Assembly: GCA_041741455.1 (NCBI GenBank)
Contig: JBGSJZ010000152.1
Span: 1-64,000 of the forward strand
Length of the DNA: 64,000 nucleotides
From: CALESS01 sp041741455
Lineage (GTDB): Bacteria; Chloroflexota; Anaerolineae; Anaerolineales; Anaerolineaceae
Direction: 5' to 3'
Every line of letters begins with the position of its first letter. The stretch's first letter is position 1. Shown in pieces: positions 8,347 through 16,255 of the stretch. Position numbers and translations under genes: made by a program. The notes under the pieces were generated by a model, which did not search any database, was not told the DNA's origin, and was given only the letters and a program-made list of their open reading frames with translations.

Positions 8347-9831
8347 ATGAAACGACAACCCCTCACCCTCCTGATGACCCTGACCATCCTGGCAGTTCTG
8401 CTGCTGGGCGGCACTGGCCGCGCGGCGGGTGAGGGGATTGTGGCCATCCTGTCGCTGACCCCGGACTGGGTCTCAGATGGGCTGGAGCAAGGGGCGCGCT
8501 ATGGCAACTCGGTCGCCTCGCTGGGGGATATTGATGATGACGGTTTTGCGGATATCATCGTTGGCGCCAATAACTACAAGTTCAATGGCCAACCGATGGG
8601 CGCGGCCTTTATTTACATGGGCGGATCGGAGGGGGTCAAATCCTCCTTCCATATCATGTTGACCAATGAAAAGCAGGGTTCCAACTTCGGGGCGGCAGTG
8701 GACGGCGCCGGAGATGTGAACGGGGATGGTTTTGATGATGTCATTATTGGAGCCTACAATTATAAAAACCCGGAGCTGGATAATTCGCCATCCGGGTGCG
8801 CCTACGTTTATTACGGCTCCGCAGATGGAATTGAGAGCAATACCCCGGATTGGATCGAACCCGGGCTGAACCGCAACAGCCAGTTTGGCTACACGGTGTC
8901 CGGGGTTGGGGATGTGAATGGGGATGGTTATGATGATGTGGCTGTGGGGGACAATATTTACAAAAATGGAAATGACCTGGAAGGCGCAGTCTTCTTGTTC
9001 CTGGGTTCAGCGAGCGGATTGGGCAGCGAGCCGGTCTGGATGGTTGAGAGCAACCAGGCGGGTGCCCAATTAGGCTACTCGCTGGCCGGGGTGGGCGACC
9101 TGAACCTGGATGGCTATGCTGATTTTGCAGCCGGTGCCTTTACCTATAACAACGGTCTGCTGACGGATGCCGGGGCGGCATTCGTCTTCTACGGCGCACC
9201 CAGCGATCCCTACGCCAGCCTGGGCTGGACCTATCTGGGGACTGGAGCCACTTTCATGGTCGGAACGGCGGTGGACGGGGCCGGGGACGTGGATGGCAAC
9301 GGCTATCCCGACCTGATTGTTGGAGCGCGAGGTTATGACGAGATCATCCCGGACGTGAGCGCTCTGATGGATATCGGCGCAGCCTACCTCTTCTACAATT
9401 CAGCGGATGGGCTGAGCACCACCCCCGGCTGGAAGGTCACCAGCGATCAGCCGTACTCCGGCTTTGGTTTCTCTGCCGCCGGGCTGGGGGATGTCAACCA
9501 GGATGGCTATGATGACATCGGGGTTGGGGCGTATAATTACACCTATCTAAAACCAGGCGAAGGGGCGGTGATGGTCTACCGCGGCAGCGCCCTGGGGGCT
9601 GAATCCAGCTTCGCCTGGATCGCCGGAGGCGGAAAGAACGACACAGACTTTGGCTATTCCATCGCCGGGGCTGGCGATGTGAACGATGACGGTCAGATGG
9701 ATTTACTGGTGGGAGCACCCTTATACAAATTAGACGACAAAGAACCCCAGGGCCGGGCGTTTATCTTCCACGGCGCGGCCGCGGGTGAAGTGGTTTACTA
9801 TCAGGTACATCTTCCATTGATTGTACGATGA
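8347..9831 (+). CDS. Secreted FG-GAP (integrin-alpha-like) seven-bladed beta-propeller
   Basis: 494 residues with a signal peptide (hydrophobic about 10-22, cleavage near AAG). Seven FG-GAP repeats are countable, each with a calcium-binding-like core such as GDVNGDGFDDVIIGA. The seven start with GDIDDDG, GDVNGDG, GDVNGDG, GDLNLDG, GDVDGNG, GDVNQDG and GDVNDDG. This is the number for a closed propeller. The C-terminus, YYQVHLPLIVR, matches the tail of the upstream secreted protein. An AAGGAATAACAG site lies before the ATG. It sits 57 bp before cytochrome b and is co-directional, so a role at the cell surface with the electron-transfer proteins is plausible but unproven. Confidence 0.88.
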   Translation: MKRQPLTLLMTLTILAVLLLGGTGRAAGEGIVAILSLTPDWVSDGLEQGARYGNSVASLGDIDDDGFADIIVGANNYKFNGQPMGAAFIYMGGSEGVKSSFHIMLTNEKQGSNFGAAVDGAGDVNGDGFDDVIIGAYNYKNPELDNSPSGCAYVYYGSADGIESNTPDWIEPGLNRNSQFGYTVSGVGDVNGDGYDDVAVGDNIYKNGNDLEGAVFLFLGSASGLGSEPVWMVESNQAGAQLGYSLAGVGDLNLDGYADFAAGAFTYNNGLLTDAGAAFVFYGAPSDPYASLGWTYLGTGATFMVGTAVDGAGDVDGNGYPDLIVGARGYDEIIPDVSALMDIGAAYLFYNSADGLSTTPGWKVTSDQPYSGFGFSAAGLGDVNQDGYDDIGVGAYNYTYLKPGEGAVMVYRGSALGAESSFAWIAGGGKNDTDFGYSIAGAGDVNDDGQMDLLVGAPLYKLDDKEPQGRAFIFHGAAAGEVVYYQVHLPLIVR

Positions 9832-9888
9832 TTGTAAGTTGCCAGCCCTTAATTATTCGTTAAAATAATGTTAAAAGGATTAGATCAA

Positions 9889-11253
9889 ATGGCCCAGCAA
9901 AGCAGACAATCTTTATGGCAGCGAGTGACCAACACCGGCAAGGGCGCCAGTGACGACCGCAGCCGGATCCTGCAGGTAGCCAACAACGCATTGCTGCACC
10001 TGCACCCGGCCAGTGTGCCGGCCAAGGCGCTCAACTTCACCTACACCTGGGGTCTGGGCGGGATCAGCGCTACCCTGATGGTCATGCTGGCCTTGACCGG
10101 CGTCTTACTGATGTTCCGCTACGACGCCCGCATTCAATATTCCTACCTGGCCATCCAACAACTGGAGACCGAAGTGATCTTCGGCTCACTGATCCGGGCC
10201 GTCCATCACTGGTCGGCTAACCTGCTGGTGATCACCAGTTTCCTGCACTTATTGCGCGTTTTCTTCACCGGCTCTTACAAGCACGGCCGGACGGTCAATT
10301 GGATCGTGGGCATCGGGTTGTTCATTCTTTCCCTGGCCCTGAATTTCACCGGCTACCTGCTGCCGTGGGACCAGCTCTCGTACTGGGCAGTCACGGTCAG
10401 CACCAGCCTGGTGGCCTACGTACCGCTGGTAGGGGAAGGCATCAAGAGCTTCTTCCTGGGCGGGCCGCAGGTTGGTCAGGCTGCCCTGAGCAACTTCTAC
10501 GCCATGCATGTGGTCTTCTTCCCGGCCCTGGTGATCGCCCTGCTGGGCTATCACTTCTGGAAAGTGCGCAAGGACGGCGGCATTTCCCAACCGCTGAACA
10601 GGGGAGATGAACCGATCAAACGCCTGACCACCATCCCACACCTGGTCAACATTGAAATGGCGGCGGCCCTGGTGGTCTTCACCGGCGTCATGATTTACTC
10701 GATGTTCGAGCGGGCACCGCTGGGGCAGATTGCCAACCCGATCACCTCGCCCAACCCGGCCAAAGCCGCCTGGTACTTCCTGGGCCTGCAGGAGCTGTTA
10801 CTGCACATGCACCCGCTGGCAGCCCTGGGCCTGGTGGTGTTGGTGGTGGTGGCGCTGATCTCGGTGCCGTGGATTGACCGGGATAGCAAAGACATTGGGG
10901 TTTACTTCCGCTCGCCGGTCGGCCGCAAAGCTGCCCTGTTCGGCGCTCTACTGGGCCTGAACTTGACCCCGGTGCTGGTGTTGTTAGATGAATACTGGAT
11001 CGACCTGGCAGGCTGGATGCCGGGCGTGCCGGTCTTGATCACCACGGCGCTGATCCCGTTCCTGGCGACGACTTTATTCTTCGGCCTGGTTTATTATGGC
11101 CTGCGCCGCAGCCAACTGATCAAAGGCGAGCAGACCAACCACAGCGAAGCCCTGCTGGGCGTCTTCACCTTTGCGATTGTGGCGCTGGTGGTGTTGACGA
11201 TCATCGGCATCTTCTTCCGCGGTGCCAACATGGCTTTGGTCCTTTTTTCCTGA
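9889..11253 (+). CDS. Cytochrome b of a bc-type quinol oxidoreductase (b6 and subunit IV fused)
   Basis: About 454 residues from the ATG at 9889, which has AAGGA 9 nt upstream. The in-frame ATG at 9868 has none. It is a multi-pass membrane protein. Heme-b histidines are visible in HHWSANLLV, SFLHLLRVF, NFYAMHVVF and LGYHFWKVRKDGG, the standard paired spacing. The C-terminal half is subunit-IV-like with SPNPAKAAWYFLGLQELL. The Qo-site PEWY motif reads AAWY here, so the usual glutamate is absent, as in several deep-branching bc complexes. It oxidizes quinol at the cytoplasmic membrane, passing electrons to the Rieske protein encoded next. It forms a tight co-directional run with the Rieske and multiheme cytochrome genes. 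No separate cytochrome c1 or f is present. Confidence 0.93.
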   Translation: MAQQSRQSLWQRVTNTGKGASDDRSRILQVANNALLHLHPASVPAKALNFTYTWGLGGISATLMVMLALTGVLLMFRYDARIQYSYLAIQQLETEVIFGSLIRAVHHWSANLLVITSFLHLLRVFFTGSYKHGRTVNWIVGIGLFILSLALNFTGYLLPWDQLSYWAVTVSTSLVAYVPLVGEGIKSFFLGGPQVGQAALSNFYAMHVVFFPALVIALLGYHFWKVRKDGGISQPLNRGDEPIKRLTTIPHLVNIEMAAALVVFTGVMIYSMFERAPLGQIANPITSPNPAKAAWYFLGLQELLLHMHPLAALGLVVLVVVALISVPWIDRDSKDIGVYFRSPVGRKAALFGALLGLNLTPVLVLLDEYWIDLAGWMPGVPVLITTALIPFLATTLFFGLVYYGLRRSQLIKGEQTNHSEALLGVFTFAIVALVVLTIIGIFFRGANMALVLFS

Positions 11254-11283
11254 GTTTATTAATGGCTGATGAGGAGTAACCAC

Positions 11284-11793
11284 ATGAGCGAGAAACCCCA
11301 ATCCAACAAACCAGAACCCATGAACCCGGAACGGCGGAATTTCCTGGCGCTCAGCCTGAAAGTGCTGGCCGGGGTGGCGGCCCTGGAACTGGGAGCAGCC
11401 GGGATCTTGTTCCTGCGAGCCCGCAGCCTGGAAGGCAAGTTTGGCGGGATTATCACGGCTGGCAAACTGGAAGATTTCGCAGCCGGCTCGGTGAGTGAAT
11501 TTGAAGACGAAAATTTTTACCTGCTGGCCTTTGAAGGCGGTGGTTTCATGGCGCTCTACCGGCGCTGCACCCACCTGGGCTGCACGGTCAACTGGATGCC
11601 GGGCAAGGGAAAATTCTACTGCCCCTGCCATGCCGCCAGCTTTGATGGTAATGGCGAATCGGAAGCCACCGTGGCGCCACGGGCGTTGGATACCTTCCAG
11701 GTCTTCCTGGACGAAGGCATGGTTAAAGTCGATACCTCCCAGGTGATCATGCGCGAGCACCACCTGGTGTCCCACATTATTTATTTGAAATAG
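11284..11793 (+). CDS. Rieske [2Fe-2S] protein
   Basis: 169 residues from the ATG at 11284, preceded by GAGGAG. An upstream in-frame ATG at 11269 overlaps that site. The N-terminus has a twin-arginine-like RRNFLAL followed by a hydrophobic helix (about 30-45), so it is likely Tat-exported and membrane-anchored. Cluster ligands are in CTHLGC (near 99) and CPCHAASF (near 118). The second Cys of each motif can form the stabilizing disulfide. It accepts electrons from quinol at the cytochrome b Qo site and passes them to a c-type cytochrome, presumably the product of the next gene, 22 bp away. Confidence 0.93.
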   Translation: MSEKPQSNKPEPMNPERRNFLALSLKVLAGVAALELGAAGILFLRARSLEGKFGGIITAGKLEDFAAGSVSEFEDENFYLLAFEGGGFMALYRRCTHLGCTVNWMPGKGKFYCPCHAASFDGNGESEATVAPRALDTFQVFLDEGMVKVDTSQVIMREHHLVSHIIYLK

Positions 11794-11815
11794 CGGTGAG
11801 CAACGAGGTGATGGA

Positions 11816-12724
11816 ATGAACAAAGTCAATTGGATCAGCCTGGCAGCCCTGTTAATCCTTGTGGTGGTCATCCCGGTTTATGGGTTCACCGAGAACCAAC
11901 GCATGGCGGATGCCAAACTGCGCTTGCAGGATGAGTATGTGATGGATGGCATCAATTTATACGTAGACAACTGCGCTTACTGTCACAATTCGGATGGAGG
12001 CGGGGTGGGGATGATGCCGGCTCTGAACCGGACTGAACTGGCGGAAGCCGCTTCGGATATGCTCTTCAAGACGATCGCCCGCTCGACCCACGGCACGGCC
12101 ATGGCCGGCTGGCATGTGGATGAAGGCGGTCTTTTCACAGATTACCAGGTCAAGGAACTGGTGGCGCTGATTCAACACGGAGATTGGGCAGTGGTCGAAC
12201 GGGTGGCGGCGGTGCGCGGCTTCATGGAACCAATCAAACCGGCCATCGAAAGCGGCCTGACCTACCTGAACGCCGAGGGCGAGGAAGATCCGCACCGCTG
12301 CGTGGCCTGCCATGAAGAACCGGCCGTGCATGCCGAAATGTTCGGCCTGAACTGCGCCCGCTGTCACAACGCCGCCGCCTGGAGCCCGGCTGCCCTGACC
12401 CTGCACGATTTCCTGCTCGACCATGGCGACAAGGGCGAGGTGGATTGCCAAACCTGCCACCCGATCAATTATGCAACCTATGATTGCTACGGCTGCCATA
12501 CGGATCATCAGGCAGAAGAGATGGAAGCTGTTCACCTGGAAGAAAAGATTTATGAAATCTCGCAATGCGCCCTGTGCCATCCGACGGGTGCGGCGGGAGA
12601 AGCAGATGCATTGCGCAAGATTAAACCGGATTTATTCTCACAAAATCCGGAGTCGAAACTCGACCAAACCAGCACGGACACCCCCTTACTGGGGGTCGAC
12701 CTGGTGAACGACTCCGGGAATTAA
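11816..12724 (+). CDS. Membrane-anchored hexaheme cytochrome c (mono-heme domain plus five-heme module)
   Basis: 302 residues. The N-terminal hydrophobic helix (about 7-22) is an anchor or signal. Residues about 35-125 form a class I cytochrome c domain with CAYCH and a distal Met region (GTAMAGW). The rest holds CVACH, CARCH, CQTCH, CYGCH and CALCH, for six hemes in all. It likely replaces cytochrome c1/f by taking electrons from the Rieske protein and relaying them through the five-heme part. That part is clearly homologous to the C-terminal part of the next gene (shared pattern H..FGL-[ND]-C-x-RCH....AW-[ST]-PA-x-L..HDF). GAGGTGATGGA sits at the start. Confidence 0.9.
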   Translation: MNKVNWISLAALLILVVVIPVYGFTENQRMADAKLRLQDEYVMDGINLYVDNCAYCHNSDGGGVGMMPALNRTELAEAASDMLFKTIARSTHGTAMAGWHVDEGGLFTDYQVKELVALIQHGDWAVVERVAAVRGFMEPIKPAIESGLTYLNAEGEEDPHRCVACHEEPAVHAEMFGLNCARCHNAAAWSPAALTLHDFLLDHGDKGEVDCQTCHPINYATYDCYGCHTDHQAEEMEAVHLEEKIYEISQCALCHPTGAAGEADALRKIKPDLFSQNPESKLDQTSTDTPLLGVDLVNDSGN

Positions 12725-12792
12725 TTGTTTTTTATCAATGCAGCAATGCCTGCAACTGATTTGAAAAAACAGGCAGGCAAGGACGGTACGCA

Positions 12793-13851
12793 ATGATCAA
12801 GAAATTATTCAACCTTTTGAAGATACCCAAGTTCCGCTGGTTCGCTTTGGCTGCGGTGATGGTCATCGGCGCGAGTGGTGTGTATATTGTGAAACATTAT
12901 TTTAAGCAATATCTAAGCCCGGGCCCGCTGTCCACTTTCCATAATGGTGATGCATTAGGCGGGGTCAGCTCGCATGCAGAGATTGGCAACGAGTGCATTC
13001 ATTGCCACGCCCCGGTCCACTGTGTGACCGACTCGCGCTGCCAGGATTGCCACAAGGATATTGCCAAAGACCGAGAGAATGCGAACACGTTGCATGGGAT
13101 GTTGCCCGGCGTCTCGAAATGCCAGAATTGCCACCCCGAGCACAATGGGGCGGAGGCCAGCCTGACGGTGGCGGCGTTCCCAAATGTGGATCATTACCTG
13201 CTGGCTGGTTTCAGCCTGACCAATCACAAGACGAATTATGATGGAACAACTTTCTCCTGCGAATCCTGCCATGCGCAGGAAGGAGAATTCCTCTCAACCA
13301 TTGACTGTGTCACCTGCCATGTGGCTGAAGACCATGACTATGTGGCCCAGCACATCGAAGAATTCGGAATTGCCTGCTTTGAATGCCATGATGGCCGGGA
13401 CCGGATGGTGAATGATTTCGACCATGCTTCCTGGTATCCGTTGGAAGGCGGGCACAAAGACCAGCAATGCATCCTGTGCCACACCGAGCAGCATTATGTG
13501 GGACAGAGCACACAGTGCAAGGATTGTCACGAAGATCCGGAAGTCCACCTGGGCAAGTTTGGCCTGGATTGCTCACGCTGCCATACGCAAACCGCCTGGA
13601 CGCCAGCCGAACTGATTCGCCATGATTTTGACCTGAACCGGGGCGGCGAATTTATTGAGGAATGCGAGACCTGCCACGTTGATTCTTATACAGAATACAC
13701 CTGCGTAGCTTGCCACAGCGACGAAGAAATGCTGAGTGTGCATGCCGCAGAAGGAATTAACGATTATGTCGATTGTATGGAGTGTCATTTGCCCGGAAAC
13801 CAGGGCGAAATTACAAATCCGCCGGTCATCGGAAAGTTTACGAAACCGTGA
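12793..13851 (+). CDS. Dodecaheme c-type cytochrome
   Basis: 352 residues with twelve CxxCH motifs: CIHCH, CQDCH, CQNCH, CESCH, CVTCH, CFECH, CILCH, CKDCH, CSRCH, CETCH, CVACH and CMECH. The N-terminal hydrophobic segment (about 16-32) is an uncleaved anchor or signal. Many extra His residues (for example DHDY, FDHASW) are candidate distal ligands. Residues about 240-335 repeat the five-heme module of the preceding cytochrome. AAGGA precedes the ATG. It probably carries electrons away from the bc complex on the outer face of the membrane. Its redox partners are unknown. Confidence 0.92.
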   Translation: MIKKLFNLLKIPKFRWFALAAVMVIGASGVYIVKHYFKQYLSPGPLSTFHNGDALGGVSSHAEIGNECIHCHAPVHCVTDSRCQDCHKDIAKDRENANTLHGMLPGVSKCQNCHPEHNGAEASLTVAAFPNVDHYLLAGFSLTNHKTNYDGTTFSCESCHAQEGEFLSTIDCVTCHVAEDHDYVAQHIEEFGIACFECHDGRDRMVNDFDHASWYPLEGGHKDQQCILCHTEQHYVGQSTQCKDCHEDPEVHLGKFGLDCSRCHTQTAWTPAELIRHDFDLNRGGEFIEECETCHVDSYTEYTCVACHSDEEMLSVHAAEGINDYVDCMECHLPGNQGEITNPPVIGKFTKP

Positions 13852-13944
13852 TTTGTGTACTATATAAATTACAAAGTAATTATTCTAAGTAAATGGTAGG
13901 ACCCAAGCAGGGCTAGACCAGCCAGTCTAGAAGGGAAGGGTAGA

Positions 13945-16038
13945 ATGAAGAAGATTATCATCATTTTCGCAGGAATCAACGCAATCTTGATCCTTTTCGT
14001 TGGCGTATTGTTCTACTTGTCGGAAGTGTATCCATTTCGACCGGGACATGCACTATTCGGCCTGCAATCCCTGGCTGAAGATGAACGGATCAACCTGACC
14101 AGCGATCCTCTCCAGCGGGCAGAGATGAGTTTTGACCTGGTGGAGCGCCGGTTGTCGGACCTGACCATGGTTACCAATCCAGACCTGGTGGGGAAGACCG
14201 TGGATGCGTTTGATAAAAGCCTGACCAACGCCATCAAAAGCATCGAGGCGGTGCCGATGGATGAGAAGCAGCAATTATATACTGTCGTGGATAACTTGCT
14301 GACAAGAGTTGAGGTGGTGCTGACCAGCCTGGAAGAGCAATTGGGCGACCAGGCCCTGGTGGACCTGCAGGAAAAAGTTATCGCACTTCAGCTTGCGAAT
14401 TCTCCGCTGGAAATTCAAAAAATTGGATCTGAGCCAGCCCGCATCCCATCCGTGATCAGCGCACGCTTGATCCCCTTCCTGGATAACGACGTGGATCATG
14501 TGGATTTCCCGCTGGTGGGCGGTCATGCGGCGCTGGACTGCCTGGATTGCCACATTGAAGGCGAGTACGCCAACACGCCAGTTGCGTGTAGCTATTGTCA
14601 TACTCTCGAACGGGATGTGTTCTTTGTGCCTGAAACCGGTGAAAATCCTTACAAAGCCTTGAACGAAGCATATCCGGAACACTTTGCCGGCGAATGCTCA
14701 GACTGCCATACCATCTTCGGTTGGGACGGGGAGCCGTATGACCATGAGGAAGTCTGGGAATGCAATTCCTGCCATATCGAAGATAAACCGGAAGCATTTG
14801 ATGAGTTGGCTGCGAAGGATTTCTCGCTGGTGAATTGGACGAAGGGCCTGGCTTCCAAGACAACTTCCCCCACCCACTATACCGGCGACTGCATCCTGTG
14901 CCATCAGGATACGGAAAGTTGGAAGGAATGGGAGTACAGCCACAACCTGGATAAATGCCAGGGCTGCCACGAGAATAGCCAGGTGAATGATTATTCAACG
15001 ATCTCAAAAGAATCGGGAGAATGCCTGCGAATCACAGAGTGCGTAAGCTGCCATGAATATGATGGCCATGAAGAAGATTATGGCGAGATGTGTACCAGCT
15101 GCCACCAGAGCTTTGAGACGTGGCTGCCGGCGAACGTCGATCATACCGGATTGAATAATTGCTACCTGTGCCATGCAGACGATAAACCCAAGAAGCATTC
15201 CAATATGATGTGCTCCTATTGCCATACCACCCAGGATTGGACGACGATTGTTTTTGAGCATATTGAAATTAGCGGGAAACAATGTTTGGAATGCCACGAC
15301 GCCCCGGATGGCCATGCCAACGGTGCGTGTGGCTCCTGCCATTCCATGACGGATTGGACCGATCCGTCCATTTTCCACGGGATCAGCGATTGCGGAAGCT
15401 GCCACGAGTCACCCAGCGGGCATTATCCTGCAGCCTGCACGACCTGCCACGTAACCCGGTCATGGCAGGATATCAATTATATCCATGATGGCAAACTGAC
15501 CTGTGATCAATGCCACTCTGCCCCGGACAACCATTACATTGGGGCCTGTGATGATTGCCACTTCCCAACCTGGTGGGATCACATCGATTTTGACCACACA
15601 TACTATTCCACCAACTGCGAGCAATGCCATAGTGTTTGGGCGGGCCATGATTGGCCAGGGACTTGTACGGATTGCCACACCCCTGCCAGTTGGTATCAGA
15701 TCATCTATGTGCATAATCCATCCTCCGATTGCGACAGTTGCCATACCGCTCCAACCGGGCACTGGAATGGGGAGTGCGGCCGGTGCCATACCACAACCGA
15801 TTGGGCGATGGTCGATTTTGACCATACTGGATTTACGAACTGTAATGCCTGCCATACTCGCCCTGCCGGACATTCGAGGGGGCAGTGCTCACGCTGCCAT
15901 ACAACCGAGACCTGGAAGATTATCACGCCTACCCCAGTTGTAACAGTGACTCCGGTGCCAAGCGAGACTCCTGTTCCAACGGAAACCCCGGTACCGACTC
16001 CCTCTGAGACCCCGGATCCAATTATCCCGGGTGATTAA
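13945..16038 (+). CDS. 22-heme c-type cytochrome with DUF5667-like N-terminus and Pro/Thr-rich tail
   Basis: 697 residues. The signal/anchor is at about 3-25. Residues about 30-170 carry no heme and begin FRPGHALFGLQSLAED, resembling the DUF5667-type anti-sigma-like region. From about 190 to 655 there are 22 CxxCH motifs. The last twelve form six tandem diheme units of about 37 residues (DNA about 15280-15915) with the pattern CxxCH-x2-[PW]-x-[GN]H-x4-5-CxxCH-x4-W-x5-6-H. The C-terminal tail (about 660-697) is Pro/Thr/Glu rich, like a wall-spanning linker. Such a linear heme chain fits long-range extracellular electron transfer. The acceptor is unknown. GGGAAGGGTAGA precedes the ATG. Confidence 0.92.
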   Translation: MKKIIIIFAGINAILILFVGVLFYLSEVYPFRPGHALFGLQSLAEDERINLTSDPLQRAEMSFDLVERRLSDLTMVTNPDLVGKTVDAFDKSLTNAIKSIEAVPMDEKQQLYTVVDNLLTRVEVVLTSLEEQLGDQALVDLQEKVIALQLANSPLEIQKIGSEPARIPSVISARLIPFLDNDVDHVDFPLVGGHAALDCLDCHIEGEYANTPVACSYCHTLERDVFFVPETGENPYKALNEAYPEHFAGECSDCHTIFGWDGEPYDHEEVWECNSCHIEDKPEAFDELAAKDFSLVNWTKGLASKTTSPTHYTGDCILCHQDTESWKEWEYSHNLDKCQGCHENSQVNDYSTISKESGECLRITECVSCHEYDGHEEDYGEMCTSCHQSFETWLPANVDHTGLNNCYLCHADDKPKKHSNMMCSYCHTTQDWTTIVFEHIEISGKQCLECHDAPDGHANGACGSCHSMTDWTDPSIFHGISDCGSCHESPSGHYPAACTTCHVTRSWQDINYIHDGKLTCDQCHSAPDNHYIGACDDCHFPTWWDHIDFDHTYYSTNCEQCHSVWAGHDWPGTCTDCHTPASWYQIIYVHNPSSDCDSCHTAPTGHWNGECGRCHTTTDWAMVDFDHTGFTNCNACHTRPAGHSRGQCSRCHTTETWKIITPTPVVTVTPVPSETPVPTETPVPTPSETPDPIIPGD

Positions 16039-16115
16039 GAGGAAATTAGCGCAGGCTCAATTTGAATAGTGAATGAGCATTCCTGAAGGGGGAAAAGGGG
16101 GAAGCAGGAAAAAAG

Positions 16116-16148
16116 AAAGTGGAGTGGATGAAAATCCATTCCACTTTT
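16116..16148 (+). terminator. Terminator after the cytochrome cluster
   Basis: A 14-bp stem runs from AAAGTGGAGTGGAT (16116-16129) to ATCCATTCCACTTT (16134-16147) with a GAAA tetraloop, then a short T run. It closes the transcription unit that starts near 4566. Confidence 0.7.
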
Positions 16149-16190
16149 GCGTATCCAGGGACCCTGTAAATGTAGACGGGTTGCAGGCTA

Positions 16191-16219
16191 TTGATCGGTG
16201 ATGGGTGATGGCTTATAAT
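16191..16219 (+). promoter_or_regulatory. Promoter of alaS
   Basis: TTGATC (16191-16196) and TATAAT (16214-16219) with 17-bp spacing, 37 bp before the alaS start. Confidence 0.7.
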
Positions 16220-16255
16220 CTAACCTCAAAATGAATTTTGTCCTGGAGCGTTTTT

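Noticed and set aside
9889..16038. Alternative complex III (act) operon
   Set aside because: Cytochrome b and Rieske are present, and there is no ActB-like molybdopterin/Fe-S or NrfD-type subunit, so this is a bc-type complex.
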